DNA of 64,000 nucleotides from Xanthomonas hortorum (GCF_002940005.1 NZ_MDEF01000008.1); one strand, 5' to 3'; positions 25,947 to 37,433 are shown, counted from the first letter of the stretch. Notes: generated from the letters alone by a model not told the origin. Translations and numbers: made by a program.

Positions 25947-26234
25947 ATGAGCATCAAGCCGCTTCACGACCGCGTTGTAGTCAAGCCGATCGAAGCCGAC
26001 GAAGTTTCCGCCGGCGGGATCGTGATTCCGGATTCGGCCAAGGAAAAGTCCACCAAGGGTGAAGTCGTCGCCATTGGCGCCGGCAAGCCCCTGGACAACG
26101 GCAGCCTGCGCGCGCCGGTGGTCAAGGTCGGCGACAAGGTCATCTACGGCCAGTACGCCGGCAGCAGCTACAAGGCCGAGGGCATCGAGTACAAGGTGCT
26201 GCGCGAAGACGACATCCTGGCGGTCATCGGCTGA
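25947..26234 (+). CDS. groES: Co-chaperonin GroES
   Basis: The 95-residue heptameric lid of the GroEL folding chamber. MSIKPLHDRVVVKPIEADEVSAGGIVIPD and the mobile loop with SAKEKSTKGEVVAIG are standard. The ATG at 25947 follows AAGAGGG. It is first in the groES-groEL operon under CIRCE and a heat-shock promoter. Confidence 0.98.
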   Translation: MSIKPLHDRVVVKPIEADEVSAGGIVIPDSAKEKSTKGEVVAIGAGKPLDNGSLRAPVVKVGDKVIYGQYAGSSYKAEGIEYKVLREDDILAVIG

Positions 26235-26250
26235 TCAGGCGCTATGCGCC

Positions 26251-26368
26251 GGGAATCGGGAGTTGGGAATCGGGAATGGGCAAAGCGGCTAACGCCCTTC
26301 GCCATCCCATCCCGCCCCGATTCACGCTGTTGATCTACCGATTCCCCATTCCCTATTCCCCATTTCCG
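26251..26368. repeat. Opposed heptamer repeats between groES and groEL
   Basis: GGGAAT-type units at 26251-26280 and ATTCCC-type units at 26339-26368 face each other in the 147-bp gap. They could pair within the groESL messenger RNA. Confidence 0.8.
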
Positions 26369-26381
26369 GAGTTACATACAA

Positions 26382-28025
<1,644 letters not shown>

Positions 28026-28049
28026 TCCAGCCACTTGGCTGTTACAGCA

Positions 28050-28081
28050 AAAAAGGACCCCGCCGAAAGGCGGGGTTTTTT
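28050..28081 (+). terminator. Rho-independent terminator of groESL
   Basis: CCCCGCC-GAAA-GGCGGGG at 28058-28075 is followed by six T. Its core is identical to that of the terminator at 29401. Confidence 0.95.
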
Positions 28082-28383
28082 GTGGGCGTCGAATATCTGG
28101 GAGGTCGATATGACGGAGGTCGATGCCTCGCTGGAATCACGATAGAAGCTGCACGCGTCTTTGCAGGAGCCCATTTGCGCCGGCGAGGCCGTGCCGATCG
28201 CGTTGGGCGCTGCCGTGCTGGCTTTCAGGGGTGTGGCCCATTGCGAACGACGCTTGCTTGCGCCGCTGCAGACGCATCGGCATGCTCGGCTGGATGCGGT
28301 GTTTGTCGTGAAGCGATGCCGCTTTCTGCCCTGCGTGTGGTCGCACTCGCATACGCAGTCCAGCCATTCCCAGGAGAACGCCA

Positions 28384-29271
28384 ATGCGCCGTCTGACCGC
28401 CCAGGATTTCCACCCCGATCTGCTCGCGCTGTACGACGGCTATGTGCACGGCAAACTCAGCCGGCGCGATTTTCTCGACCGCGCGGCGGCATTCGCTGTG
28501 GCCGGGTTGAGTGCGGCGGCGATCCTGGAATCGCTCAGCCCCAACTATGCGCTCGCCACGCAGGTGGAGTTCACCGACCCGGAGATCCTGGCCGAGTACA
28601 TCACCTATCCCTCGCCCAACGGCCATGGCCAGCTGCGCGGCTATCTGGTGCGTCCGGCGAAGGCGACCGGCCCGGTGGCTGGGGTGGTGGTGGCGCACGA
28701 AAACCGCGGTTTGAATCCGTATATCGAAGATGTCGCGCGGCGCGTGGCCAAGGCCGGTTTCGTCGCGCTGGCACCGGATGGCTTGAGTTCGGTCGGCGGC
28801 TATCCCGGCAACGACGAAAAGGGCCGCGCGCTGCAGGCGCAGGTCGATCCGACCAAGCTGATGAACGACTTCTTCGCCGCAGTGGAATTTTTGATGAGCC
28901 GCGAACGTACCACCGGCAAGGTCGGCATCACCGGCTTCTGCTACGGCGGCGGTGTGGCCAATGCGGCGGCGGTGGCGTATCCCGAGCTGGCGGCGGCGGT
29001 GCCGTTCTATGGCCGTCAGCCCACCGATGCCGAGGTCGCCCGCATCCGCGCGCCACTGCTGCTGCATTACGCCGCGGAAGACGAGCGCGTCAATGCCGGC
29101 TGGCCGGCGTACGAGGCCGCGCTCAAGGCGCAGCACAAGGTCTATCAGGCCTACGTGTATCCGGGGACCAACCACGGTTTCCATAACGATTCCACGCCGC
29201 GTTACGACAAGGCGGCGGCGACCCTGGCCTGGGATCGCACCATCGAGTGGTTTCGGCGGTATCTGGCGTGA
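28384..29271 (+). CDS. Dienelactone hydrolase family protein (YghX-like)
   Basis: A 295-residue alpha/beta hydrolase. The ATG follows CAGGAGAACGCC. The N-terminal segment SRRDFLDRAAAFAVAGLSAAAIL resembles a twin-arginine export signal, as in YghX relatives, but sits about 30 residues in. The catalytic cysteine lies in GFCYGGG (about residue 190); a conserved histidine follows in TNHGFHND and an aspartate in AAEDERV. These form the Cys-Asp-His triad of dienelactone hydrolases. The substrate is unknown. It stands alone between two strong terminators. Confidence 0.9.
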   Translation: MRRLTAQDFHPDLLALYDGYVHGKLSRRDFLDRAAAFAVAGLSAAAILESLSPNYALATQVEFTDPEILAEYITYPSPNGHGQLRGYLVRPAKATGPVAGVVVAHENRGLNPYIEDVARRVAKAGFVALAPDGLSSVGGYPGNDEKGRALQAQVDPTKLMNDFFAAVEFLMSRERTTGKVGITGFCYGGGVANAAAVAYPELAAAVPFYGRQPTDAEVARIRAPLLLHYAAEDERVNAGWPAYEAALKAQHKVYQAYVYPGTNHGFHNDSTPRYDKAAATLAWDRTIEWFRRYLA

Positions 29272-29400
29272 GTGGGCGGTGCGGTAGTTGTAGTGTTGCC
29301 GATTGTGCGCCAATGGCGCCCTGACGCTAGCCCTGGCCGGGGCGCGCAGCGGGGTCGGGATGATCGCGTGTGGCGAAGTGCTCGTGTTGGCTGTTGCATC

Positions 29401-29438
29401 ACACAAAAGACCCCGCCGAAAGGCGGGGTCTTTTGTGT
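29401..29438. terminator. Bidirectional terminator between hydrolase gene and xopX
   Basis: A perfect 17-bp stem, ACACAAAAGACCCCGCC, with a GAAA loop and its exact complement. It has A and T runs on the two sides, so it can stop the convergent hydrolase and xopX transcripts. Confidence 0.92.
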
Positions 29439-29493
29439 GCGCACCACTACTGCGCAGGTGGGTGCTGACAGCCCATTGCCATTGGTTGCAATG

Positions 29494-31605
29494 TCAGGGC
29501 GAACGCGCTGTGCGCATTGTTGCGTCATCGCTGGGTGGGTACGGTTGCGCAATCGCTTCCGGTTCCGGGGAGGCGGTCTGTACCGCCACCTCGGCGGCCT
29601 CGTCCATCTCGGCGACTTCGGAGATTTCGGTGATCGTGACGCTGCTGGGCCTGGTCTCCGCACCTGCTCCCGCGCTCTCGATCACTTGCAGGGCGCTATC
29701 TCCAACCATCTGCGCGTAATGCTGCGCCTGTTCCGGCGACAGACTTGCCACATAATTCGCCGTGTCTTGTACGGTCTGGATCAGCTCTTCGGGCGAGGAC
29801 GGCATGCGGGTTGCGAGCGGGGTGCCATCGGGTCCCTTGAACACCCGCATGACCTGACGCCCGCCCCAGTTCATCGCCAGTTCCGCGCCACGCGCCATCG
29901 GGCCAGGCATCGTCATCGACATCAGCGACATGATCGCGCCAGCGTAGTAGGGCGATGCCGACGATGCTTCGATCAGACTCTTGTCTGCGAACGTCTTGGA
30001 CAGCTTCTCCACACCCAGCGCCAGCGCCATGACCATGCTGCCGGAGCACATGGCCTTGAAGCGCTCCATCGTGTCCTGGCGGGTCGCGTGCTTGTTCAAC
30101 GCCGACTGCATCATCACGGTCGTCACCACGGCCGAGTCGGCCAGCAGGTCCACCGTGCCGATCCGATCCGGCTGGATCAGGTAGACGGTCAGCCCGGTCA
30201 CGCCGGCACCCAACAATGCCAATGCCAATTTGGAAGATAAATCCTGGTTGGTCAGTGGGCGCGGGATGGTGGCTGGCTGGTCCTGGTCGACTTGCAGCGC
30301 AGTGCTCAGGCGCTTGCTGCACTGATCGAGCGTCTCCAGCAGATGCGTGCATTGCGCATTGAGCGTGCGGGTGAGTTCGTGCCCTGTGCCGGTTTCGGTG
30401 AAGTTTCGGCGCGCTTGTTGAAAAGCGTCGCGGCCATGCTCCAGAGCGGCGCAGATCTCGTTGAGTTGCGTGCGCAGTTGCTGGCTGATCTGTCCGGGCG
30501 TCAGGCGCGCACGCAACCGCTGAGCCTGCGTCTGAAGGCCGGCACGGTCCGCGATACCCGCGCCCAGGTGGGAGACACCATGCTGCATTCGATTGCCGAG
30601 CGCGTTGAGGCTGTTCCAGAGAAAGGGCGTCAGTACCATCGCTGTGCAGGCCGTGGATGCGGCCGCGGCAAATCCCAGGTTGTTTTCCACCGCTTCGGCC
30701 TGCTGTCGCATGGACGGGTTACCGAATTTCTTGGGGAGTTCGGTGGTGAGAAACAATCCGTTGAGCAGGATGGCGTAGAAATGCATTTCGTTGGCTTCGC
30801 GCCCCAGCTGCCCGCCCATCAGCGGGAACGGAAGCCCATCGGCGGTGGGGCGCAGCGCCGATGCCGATAGACTCATCACGCCCTTGGTTGCTGCGGCAAT
30901 GGAATAGGCGAAAGTCTTGGCTTGGTTGGCGAGCAGCGGACTGGGTACCACCAGGGGCCAGAGATTGACCAGATTGGCCAGCGACTTCAGCGCCCTCCCT
31001 GCTGCAGGTGTCCCATGCTCCAGCGGCTGCAGCGCATCTTCCACGGCTTTGACGTCGCTGAGCAATTGCTGACAAAAGCGTGTTTCCAGACCGGTTGCAG
31101 ATTCGATGGCGCCGCGCAGCTGCGTGATCTGCTGGCGGCACGCGGCCAGGCTGTGCGGCGCGACCTGTTCCGGATCGGTGTGGCGCACCATTTGCAGAAA
31201 TGCGGGATCGTCTGCATGCATCTGCAGCATGGTGCGCAGATCCGCCAGCGACCAGAGATCAGAAGCGGCCTTGGACACTGCAGCGGATGCATGCTGGACG
31301 CCGCTTGCCAACGCGGAGTTCGCGCGCGCGGTAAGCGTTTTTGCAGTGGATAAAGCAGTCGTCGGTGCCGAGTGTGACGCCTGCGGTGCGGGCGAGGATG
31401 GCTCCACGGGCGACGTTGGCGCGGAACTGGCAGACGAAGTGCCTGAGCGGCTGTGCGGGACAAGTGCCGATAGCGCCGGGTTGACCGGGGAGTGTGTCGG
31501 TGATGCGGCAGGTTGCAGTTCCACGATACCTTCATCGCGCTCGCGTGCGTTGTGCAATTCGGCTTGCGAGGACGGGCCTGCCGACTGCGCTTTCTTGATC
31601 TCCAT
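29494..31605 (-). CDS. xopX: Type III secretion effector XopX
   Basis: A 703-residue protein that I assign to XopX (HopAE1 family) from its sequence character and its place two genes downstream of groEL, where xopX lies in X. citri and X. euvesicatoria. XopX is injected into plant cells and suppresses basal immunity or promotes disease symptoms. The first 90 residues are rich in Ser, Pro and Ala and poor in acidic residues, as in T3 secretion signals. The rest is helical with several hydrophobic stretches (LALALLGAGVTGLTVYLIQP). A GGAG eight bases before the ATG and a 9-bp hairpin lie upstream. GC content is ordinary for the chromosome. Confidence 0.9.
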   Translation of the reverse strand: MEIKKAQSAGPSSQAELHNARERDEGIVELQPAASPTHSPVNPALSALVPHSRSGTSSASSAPTSPVEPSSPAPQASHSAPTTALSTAKTLTARANSALASGVQHASAAVSKAASDLWSLADLRTMLQMHADDPAFLQMVRHTDPEQVAPHSLAACRQQITQLRGAIESATGLETRFCQQLLSDVKAVEDALQPLEHGTPAAGRALKSLANLVNLWPLVVPSPLLANQAKTFAYSIAAATKGVMSLSASALRPTADGLPFPLMGGQLGREANEMHFYAILLNGLFLTTELPKKFGNPSMRQQAEAVENNLGFAAAASTACTAMVLTPFLWNSLNALGNRMQHGVSHLGAGIADRAGLQTQAQRLRARLTPGQISQQLRTQLNEICAALEHGRDAFQQARRNFTETGTGHELTRTLNAQCTHLLETLDQCSKRLSTALQVDQDQPATIPRPLTNQDLSSKLALALLGAGVTGLTVYLIQPDRIGTVDLLADSAVVTTVMMQSALNKHATRQDTMERFKAMCSGSMVMALALGVEKLSKTFADKSLIEASSASPYYAGAIMSLMSMTMPGPMARGAELAMNWGGRQVMRVFKGPDGTPLATRMPSSPEELIQTVQDTANYVASLSPEQAQHYAQMVGDSALQVIESAGAGAETRPSSVTITEISEVAEMDEAAEVAVQTASPEPEAIAQPYPPSDDATMRTARSP

Positions 31606-31628
31606 CGGATATCTCCGTTAGGTGGGGG

Positions 31629-31652
31629 ACACCAAATCGCGGTATTTGGTGT
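31629..31652 (-). promoter_or_regulatory. Hairpin in the xopX leader
   Basis: ACACCAAAT-(6)-ATTTGGTGT is a perfect 9-bp inverted repeat. It ends about 24 bp before the xopX start codon, directly upstream of the GGAG ribosome-binding site. It may be an operator or an mRNA structure. The rest of 31606-32037, the divergent spacer between xopX and the receptor gene, has no coding region. Confidence 0.5.
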
Positions 31653-32037
31653 TCTTTCATGATCCGCACGCGAGCACCCGGCTCAACCGGATGTGCGAAG
31701 TGGCGCGCTGCCACCGGAAGTGCCCGACCAAGCGATGACAACGGTAGCGACGCGTCAACGTAGTGATTCCTGTGCCGCCGGCTGCGCATGGATGGGTACG
31801 CTGTGATCCGATCACACGCCTGCAGCACAGTATCGAATGGGCTGTTTGGGCTGGCCATCACATATTCATGTCAGCGTGTTGACACCGATGTCATCACAGC
31901 CCTAGCGTCGCTGGGCAGGCGCTTGCGCCGAACGGTCGGGGGGCCATCGGACAGGGGGCGGCGATGCGGTGCATCGCTCGCAGGCGTCGTTGCAGTGGAA
32001 CGCTACGCCGGCCATGCCGGCCTCTCCCGGGGATCTT

Positions 32038-34926
32038 ATGAACTGCCGCAGTCATCGCCTTGCCTTGTCGATTTCCTTGTCGCTTGCCCTGTCCACCGCC
32101 GCGCAGTCGGCCACTGCCCAGCAGACCGAGCCGGATCAACCACGCGCCACCTCCACCCTGGATGCAGTCAGCGTCACCGGCTCGCGCATCAAGCGCGCGC
32201 AGGTCGAAGGCGCGCAGCCGGTGGTCACCATCTCTGCGCAACAGATCCAGCAGGAAGGCTTCGCCACCGTCTACGACGTGCTCAACAGCATGAACCAGCA
32301 GGGCTCGGTGGAAGCCGATACGCAATGGGGCTCGCACACGCCCAACGCCTCGCCGATCAATCTGCGCGACCTGGGACCGGGCCGCACCTTGCTGCTGGTC
32401 AACGGGCACCGTGTGGCCGATTACCCGCTGCCATACGGCGGCGAGAGCAACTTTTCCAACTACAGCAATATTCCCTCCGCCGCCGTGGAGCGCATCGAGA
32501 TATTGACCGGCGGCGCATCGGCGATCTACGGCTCGGACGCGGTGGCCGGCGTGGTCAACGTGATCCTCAAGCGCGACTACCAAGGCGACCAGGTGCGGCT
32601 GCGCGGCGGCACGGCGACCGAAGGTGGGCGCGACAGTTTCGACGTGTCCTGGGCGGGCGGGCGCACCGGCGAAAACTGGAGCCTGACCTACGCGCTGCAG
32701 GCCACCCGGCGCGATCCGCTGAGCGGGCGCGATCGGCCTGAAATGGACGATTCCGACGACATGTCCTATTCCAACTGGACCGGCCAAAACCGCCTGTATG
32801 GCTTCAACCCGTTCACCGGTTTAAGCCTGGTCGATGCCAACACCAACGAGCGTCTGGCGCCACCTGCCGGTACCTGCGCGCGCTTCGGCGGCGAGTTTGT
32901 CGACGCGCAGCGGCTGAGCTACGACCAGAACACCGGCGCGCTCACCAATGCCGGCAACTATTGCGGCGTGGCGCGCGATTACGGCGATTGGGGGCTGGTC
33001 ACCGGCAGCGAGGATTATTCGGCCTATCTCTATGGCACCTGGAAGTTCGGCGAGCACACCGAAGCCTGGGCCACGCTGTCGGCCAACCGCAGCATCGGCC
33101 GCTGGACCTACGACCCGCCATACGCGTATCTGGGCCCGTTCCAGGACGCCGCCACCGGCCGCTCGCTGTATGCGATCCGTCAGCTTACCCGGCGCGAAGC
33201 CGGTGGTTGGGACCGGCTGGCCAACTACAACAAGGAGCAGTCCTGGGACCTGAGCGCCGGCCTGCGCGGTGTATGGGCCGATCGCTTCGATTGGGAGTTG
33301 AGCGTGGGCCGCTCGCGTTACACGGTGGACGAATATGTGCGCACGGTGGATACCGCGCGCGCGACCGATTATTTTCTCGGCAGCCCCACCGGCACCGCTG
33401 CCGATGGCTCGCCGATCTACGCCATCAACGAAGCAAGGCTATATGCGCCGCTGTCGTCGAACCAGTACGACGACCTGGTCGCCAAATCGCATAACTCCGC
33501 CTATTCGTGGGTGAATCAAGCCAGTTTCAGCTTGAGCGGCGACGTGGTGCAGGGCTGGGCCGGGCCGATCCGCTTCGCCACCGTGGCCGAAGTGGCAAAG
33601 CAGGGCTACCAGCTGTCGCCGGACCCGTGCGCCAACGAGTGCTACCCGGTGGACGTGGTCGATAGCGGCGGCGGCGAACGCCTGCGCAGCTCGGCCGGCC
33701 TGGAATTCCAGATCCCGTTGCTGTCCACGTTGAGCGCGAATGTGGCCGGTCGCTACGACCGCTATGGCAACTATCGTTCCTCGGCCGCGATTCCGACCGA
33801 TGTCGGCACGCAGAGCGATACCACCTGGAGTGCGGGTCTGGAATGGCGCCCTGTCGAGAGCCTGTTGTTGCGCAGCACGCTGGCCACCAGCTTCCGCGCG
33901 CCGGACATGCATTACGTACTTGGCGAACCCAGCTCCACTAACCAGACCGTGATCGATCAATACCGCTGTATTTCCTCGGGCGCGTCTCTCACTGGCGGCT
34001 GCAACGACGAGAACAGCAACATCTTCTACACCGTGGATGTGAATCGCCGCGGCACCCCGGATCTGCGCTCGGAAACCGGCCGCTCATTCACCGGCGGGGT
34101 GGTGTGGGACATCGCGCAAGGTCTGTCATTGAGCGTGGATTACTACCGCATCGAACTGGAGGAAATGATCAAGGATCTGGACCGCGATGAGATCCTCTCG
34201 GCCGAAGCCGGCTGCCGCACCGGCACCACCATCAGCGGCGGCGCCTGGAACAATCCTGGCGCCGCCGGCTATTGCGACACCATCAGCTCGCGGGTGGTGC
34301 GCAATGCCGACGGCACCATCGCCAGCATCGAGCGCGGCCCGATCAATCTGGCGCAGATGGAAACCTCCGGCATCGACGCCTCGCTGAAATACCGCCTGGC
34401 CACTGCGGGTTGGGGCAACTTTCAGTTGTCGCTGGACTACAACACGCTGATCGCCTATCGCGAACAGATCTACCGCACCGACAGCGACGAAAACCGCCGC
34501 GACGAGCGCGTGCGTAGCCGCGTGCGTGGCAGCGTGCATTGGGACAACGGCGGCGCCTGGGACTGGACGGTGTACTTCCGCCGGCTCGGCTCCATGCGCG
34601 CGGTCAACTGGGGTACCTGCGCACGCTTCGACGATGGCTATCAACCCAGCGCCGCCGATGAGTGCGTGGTCACCGACACCGCCAACGTGCATCTGGGCGA
34701 GACCAGCAAGCGTTACTTCGGCCGCGTGGGCCCGGCGATCTACTGGAACCTGAGCACCGGTTACAAGATCACCGACCATGCCAAGGTCAACCTCTACGTC
34801 AACAACGTGTTCAACGAAGTGGGTTACGAGAACAAGGAGCGCTTCTACGGCTACGGCTTCTACAACACCACCTTGTTCAACCCGATCGGCCGCGAAGTGG
34901 CGGCGGAATATGTGTTTACGTTTTGA
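32038..34926 (+). CDS. TonB-dependent outer membrane receptor
   Basis: A 962-residue receptor when started at the ATG at 32038, which opens a signal peptide (LALSISLSLALSTAAQSATA). The plug domain follows: LDAVSVTGSRIKRAQVEG, NLRDLGPGRTLLLVNGHR, RIEILTGGASAIYGSDAVAGVVNVI. A long beta-barrel ends in the outer-membrane C-terminal phenylalanine (AAEYVFTF). The GSRI-type TonB box and the large barrel place it with receptors for plant carbohydrates or other large substrates rather than classic siderophore receptors, but the ligand cannot be read from sequence. It is divergent from xopX. Confidence 0.93.
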   Translation: MNCRSHRLALSISLSLALSTAAQSATAQQTEPDQPRATSTLDAVSVTGSRIKRAQVEGAQPVVTISAQQIQQEGFATVYDVLNSMNQQGSVEADTQWGSHTPNASPINLRDLGPGRTLLLVNGHRVADYPLPYGGESNFSNYSNIPSAAVERIEILTGGASAIYGSDAVAGVVNVILKRDYQGDQVRLRGGTATEGGRDSFDVSWAGGRTGENWSLTYALQATRRDPLSGRDRPEMDDSDDMSYSNWTGQNRLYGFNPFTGLSLVDANTNERLAPPAGTCARFGGEFVDAQRLSYDQNTGALTNAGNYCGVARDYGDWGLVTGSEDYSAYLYGTWKFGEHTEAWATLSANRSIGRWTYDPPYAYLGPFQDAATGRSLYAIRQLTRREAGGWDRLANYNKEQSWDLSAGLRGVWADRFDWELSVGRSRYTVDEYVRTVDTARATDYFLGSPTGTAADGSPIYAINEARLYAPLSSNQYDDLVAKSHNSAYSWVNQASFSLSGDVVQGWAGPIRFATVAEVAKQGYQLSPDPCANECYPVDVVDSGGGERLRSSAGLEFQIPLLSTLSANVAGRYDRYGNYRSSAAIPTDVGTQSDTTWSAGLEWRPVESLLLRSTLATSFRAPDMHYVLGEPSSTNQTVIDQYRCISSGASLTGGCNDENSNIFYTVDVNRRGTPDLRSETGRSFTGGVVWDIAQGLSLSVDYYRIELEEMIKDLDRDEILSAEAGCRTGTTISGGAWNNPGAAGYCDTISSRVVRNADGTIASIERGPINLAQMETSGIDASLKYRLATAGWGNFQLSLDYNTLIAYREQIYRTDSDENRRDERVRSRVRGSVHWDNGGAWDWTVYFRRLGSMRAVNWGTCARFDDGYQPSAADECVVTDTANVHLGETSKRYFGRVGPAIYWNLSTGYKITDHAKVNLYVNNVFNEVGYENKERFYGYGFYNTTLFNPIGREVAAEYVFTF

Positions 34927-35563
34927 TTGAATGTGGCTGCCGCACCACACGCCACGGCACAGCGCTGTGGCGTGTGGTGCAGTGCAGGCTGATTTTGTGA
35001 CGAAAGCTGGTTGGGCTGGAAAGCGTTATTGGCTGGCGCCTTGATTTTGTGCGTGGGAGCGGCGCCGCAGACCACTCTTCGAAATTGCGGCATTGGCGGA
35101 ACGGAAAGCTCGGCTTCCGGCGAAACACATGCTCCTCTGCAAGCGTCATTCATTGCGTCATGGCGTGAAGTAAGGCCTGCTCGCTCTATCAAAAAGCTGC
35201 GAGAGAAAAGCCTGTGTGCTCTTCAAATACTCACAAGTGATCAGGTAAGGACGACGTGCTCGGGACCTTAGTGGATGAGTCATAAATGCAGAGTCCGAAC
35301 AATGGCTGCGCTGCCGTTTCAGTCGCTCAAAGTCATGGCAACGACGTACCGAGGCGGTAGCGTGGCTGGGGATTAGCGGAGAGCGGCACAGGGATGTGCT
35401 GCGGCGGCGAGTCAGACAGGATGTCTGACCGAGCCGAATAGCCGATCCCCGGCCGCGCTGCCGCCCCTTGCCGAAGCCAGTAACTGACAAGCGGGTTGTA
35501 CGCGGAGAAACCGTACCCTCACCCCAACCCCTATCCAGGCGGGAGAGCCTTTAGGCGTCGGCA
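34927..35563. other. 637-bp gap between receptor and HipA-like genes
   Basis: No supported gene. At about 35511-35555 there is a copy of the intergenic repeat family with CCCTCACCCCAACCC and GGCGGGAGAG. It lies against the end of the HipA-like gene. Confidence 0.5.
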
Positions 35564-36940
35564 TCAGGCAAGACGTGACGCCGTTCGACGCAGGCTGGCC
35601 AACGCGCGCGTGGCGATGCCGCGCATCTGTTCGCTCAGCTTGTCGTTGTCCATGGCTTGCTGCCAGAACTGCTCGGCCATCCCGGCAGCGCGCCGCCATT
35701 GCGCGAACTGATCAACGCTAGGCGGTGGAATCTCGATATCCCGCTGCACGACTTCGCCACTGGATGCCGGCCGCAGTGCCATCGGCAGCATGTCGTACAC
35801 CGGGGCAAGTTGCAGGGGCAGGGTGTCGGCAAGCACCAATGCCGCATTGCCCAGGTGCATGTCGGTGTTGCCGATAAGCGTGCCGAACCAACTGATCACT
35901 TCCAGGCGCTCGGCGTCTTCCGGGCTTAGCCAGCCATCGCGCTTGAGCAGTGGAGCAAGGGTCCGCCAGCTGCTGGTGTTCGCGTCGCCGTAAAAGGCAG
36001 CGAACAGCGACATCAGTGAGACGAACCCGCGCCGGCCCAATGCAGCAGTCCGATCGAAGCGTGTCGATTCGAGGAAGACGCGCCCGCCCGCCTGCAGCAC
36101 CTGCGTTGCCGCAGCAGGGATGCCGCTGGCAATCAGAATCTGGCTGGCCAACCACTCCATGTGTAAAAGATCCGCCCAACGCCGGCCTGTTGGCTGATCG
36201 GTCTGGTCGGAGAACTTGACGATCACGGGGCGATACGCGCCACCTTCTCCCAGCACTGCAGTGAACTTCGGCTGCTCGCCAGCGGCAGATGAGCCAACAG
36301 CCTCGCCGCGCAATGCAGCTTCGGCGCGGCTGAGATATTCATCGGGGCGCGCCTGCATGGCGATGCACTCAGGCTGTTCGATCGCCTCCAAAGCCAGAGC
36401 CAGCGCCCGCTCGCCGATCAGCAGGTCGCCAAGCTGGTCGTGACCATCCGACAGCATGGCCACCAGGTTGTCCCTGGGCGACCACAGCGCCAGGTTGTCC
36501 GGTAGGCGCAACGGCCCGGCGACACGGTGCGCCAGATTGCGCCCGAGAAATCCCTGGGGCCGTTGGTCGTCGATAAACCACGGCAGCGACGCGAACACGC
36601 CTGTGTCCAACGGCGGATGCAATAGAACGGGGTTGTCCTGCAAAAGGTCGACAAAGAAATGGTCGTTATGCAGCACCAAAAGGTGGCCCAGTGGTACAAC
36701 GCGGGCATCGTGATCGATTCGATAGAGCGGCCACATACGCTCGCCCCGCAACTCACCGGTGGCCGCGTAGCCGGTAGTGCGCGCCTTGCCATAACGCAGC
36801 ACTGCAGGACCGGCACTTGCGACCAGGCGGGACAGAGTAGGGCGGCTCACGCCCAGGCGCGCCGCCAGATCGGCCCCACGCATGGGACCGTTGATGCGTA
36901 GCGCGGCGATCAGCCGTTCGACCGCGTCGGGAGAAGGCAT
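35564..36940 (-). CDS. HTH-HipA fusion kinase (YjjJ-like)
   Basis: A 458-residue protein combining an N-terminal winged/helix-turn-helix domain (about residues 5-45, GADLAARLGVSRPTLSRLV) with a HipA-type Ser/Thr kinase. The kinase half has ECIAMQARPDEY, EQPKFTAVLG, the catalytic loop NTDMHLGN (Asp360, Asn365) and the metal-binding PVYDM (Asp383). E. coli YjjJ has the same fused layout and is a HipA homologue that can inhibit growth. No separate HipB antitoxin gene is adjacent; the fused DNA-binding domain may take that role. Two TATCGTTTCA repeats just upstream could be its operator. Confidence 0.88.
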   Translation of the reverse strand: MPSPDAVERLIAALRINGPMRGADLAARLGVSRPTLSRLVASAGPAVLRYGKARTTGYAATGELRGERMWPLYRIDHDARVVPLGHLLVLHNDHFFVDLLQDNPVLLHPPLDTGVFASLPWFIDDQRPQGFLGRNLAHRVAGPLRLPDNLALWSPRDNLVAMLSDGHDQLGDLLIGERALALALEAIEQPECIAMQARPDEYLSRAEAALRGEAVGSSAAGEQPKFTAVLGEGGAYRPVIVKFSDQTDQPTGRRWADLLHMEWLASQILIASGIPAAATQVLQAGGRVFLESTRFDRTAALGRRGFVSLMSLFAAFYGDANTSSWRTLAPLLKRDGWLSPEDAERLEVISWFGTLIGNTDMHLGNAALVLADTLPLQLAPVYDMLPMALRPASSGEVVQRDIEIPPPSVDQFAQWRRAAGMAEQFWQQAMDNDKLSEQMRGIATRALASLRRTASRLA

Positions 36941-36953
36941 GGAGCGCAGATTC

Positions 36954-36975
36954 TGAAACGATATGTGAAACGATA
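36954..36975 (-). promoter_or_regulatory. Direct-repeat operator candidate upstream of the HipA-like gene
   Basis: TGAAACGATA is present twice, at 36954-36963 and 36966-36975, with a 12-bp period. It lies within 36 bp of the start codon of a gene whose product begins with a helix-turn-helix. The surrounding 36950-37030 is AT-rich. Autoregulation is inferred. Confidence 0.45.
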
Positions 36976-37433
36976 GTAAGCCACTAGTGACTACCTAATC
37001 AATTGATATAAAAGAAATTTCAGTTCAGCGATAAGCGTCATGACGTCGGTAGGTGAAACAATACCCCGGTGTGCCCGACTATCTTCGTGGTTACCACTGA
37101 GGATGGACACACACGCAACGGACCGGATATCAATCCGCACCGATATCGTGCCGGCACGTCGCAGCATCCATCGCGGTCGGGCTCAGCAAGACGGTTACCA
37201 AGCCGTGTGTCTGAGTTGCATCCAGCGTGCGTGCGTGACAGCCATGGGACGTGGCAGCACTGCCGCACGGAGCATGCGGCACTGGGCGTGGCGCGCGATG
37301 CGCTCAACGTCAGTGCGACGCGGTGGTCGGCGAGACACATACGGCTTGCAGGCGCATCGCGACCGCCGCTGCAACGTTCCGTTGCCGATGAAACAGTGGC
37401 AACGGCGAAATGTGCGTGGTATCAATGCATCCC

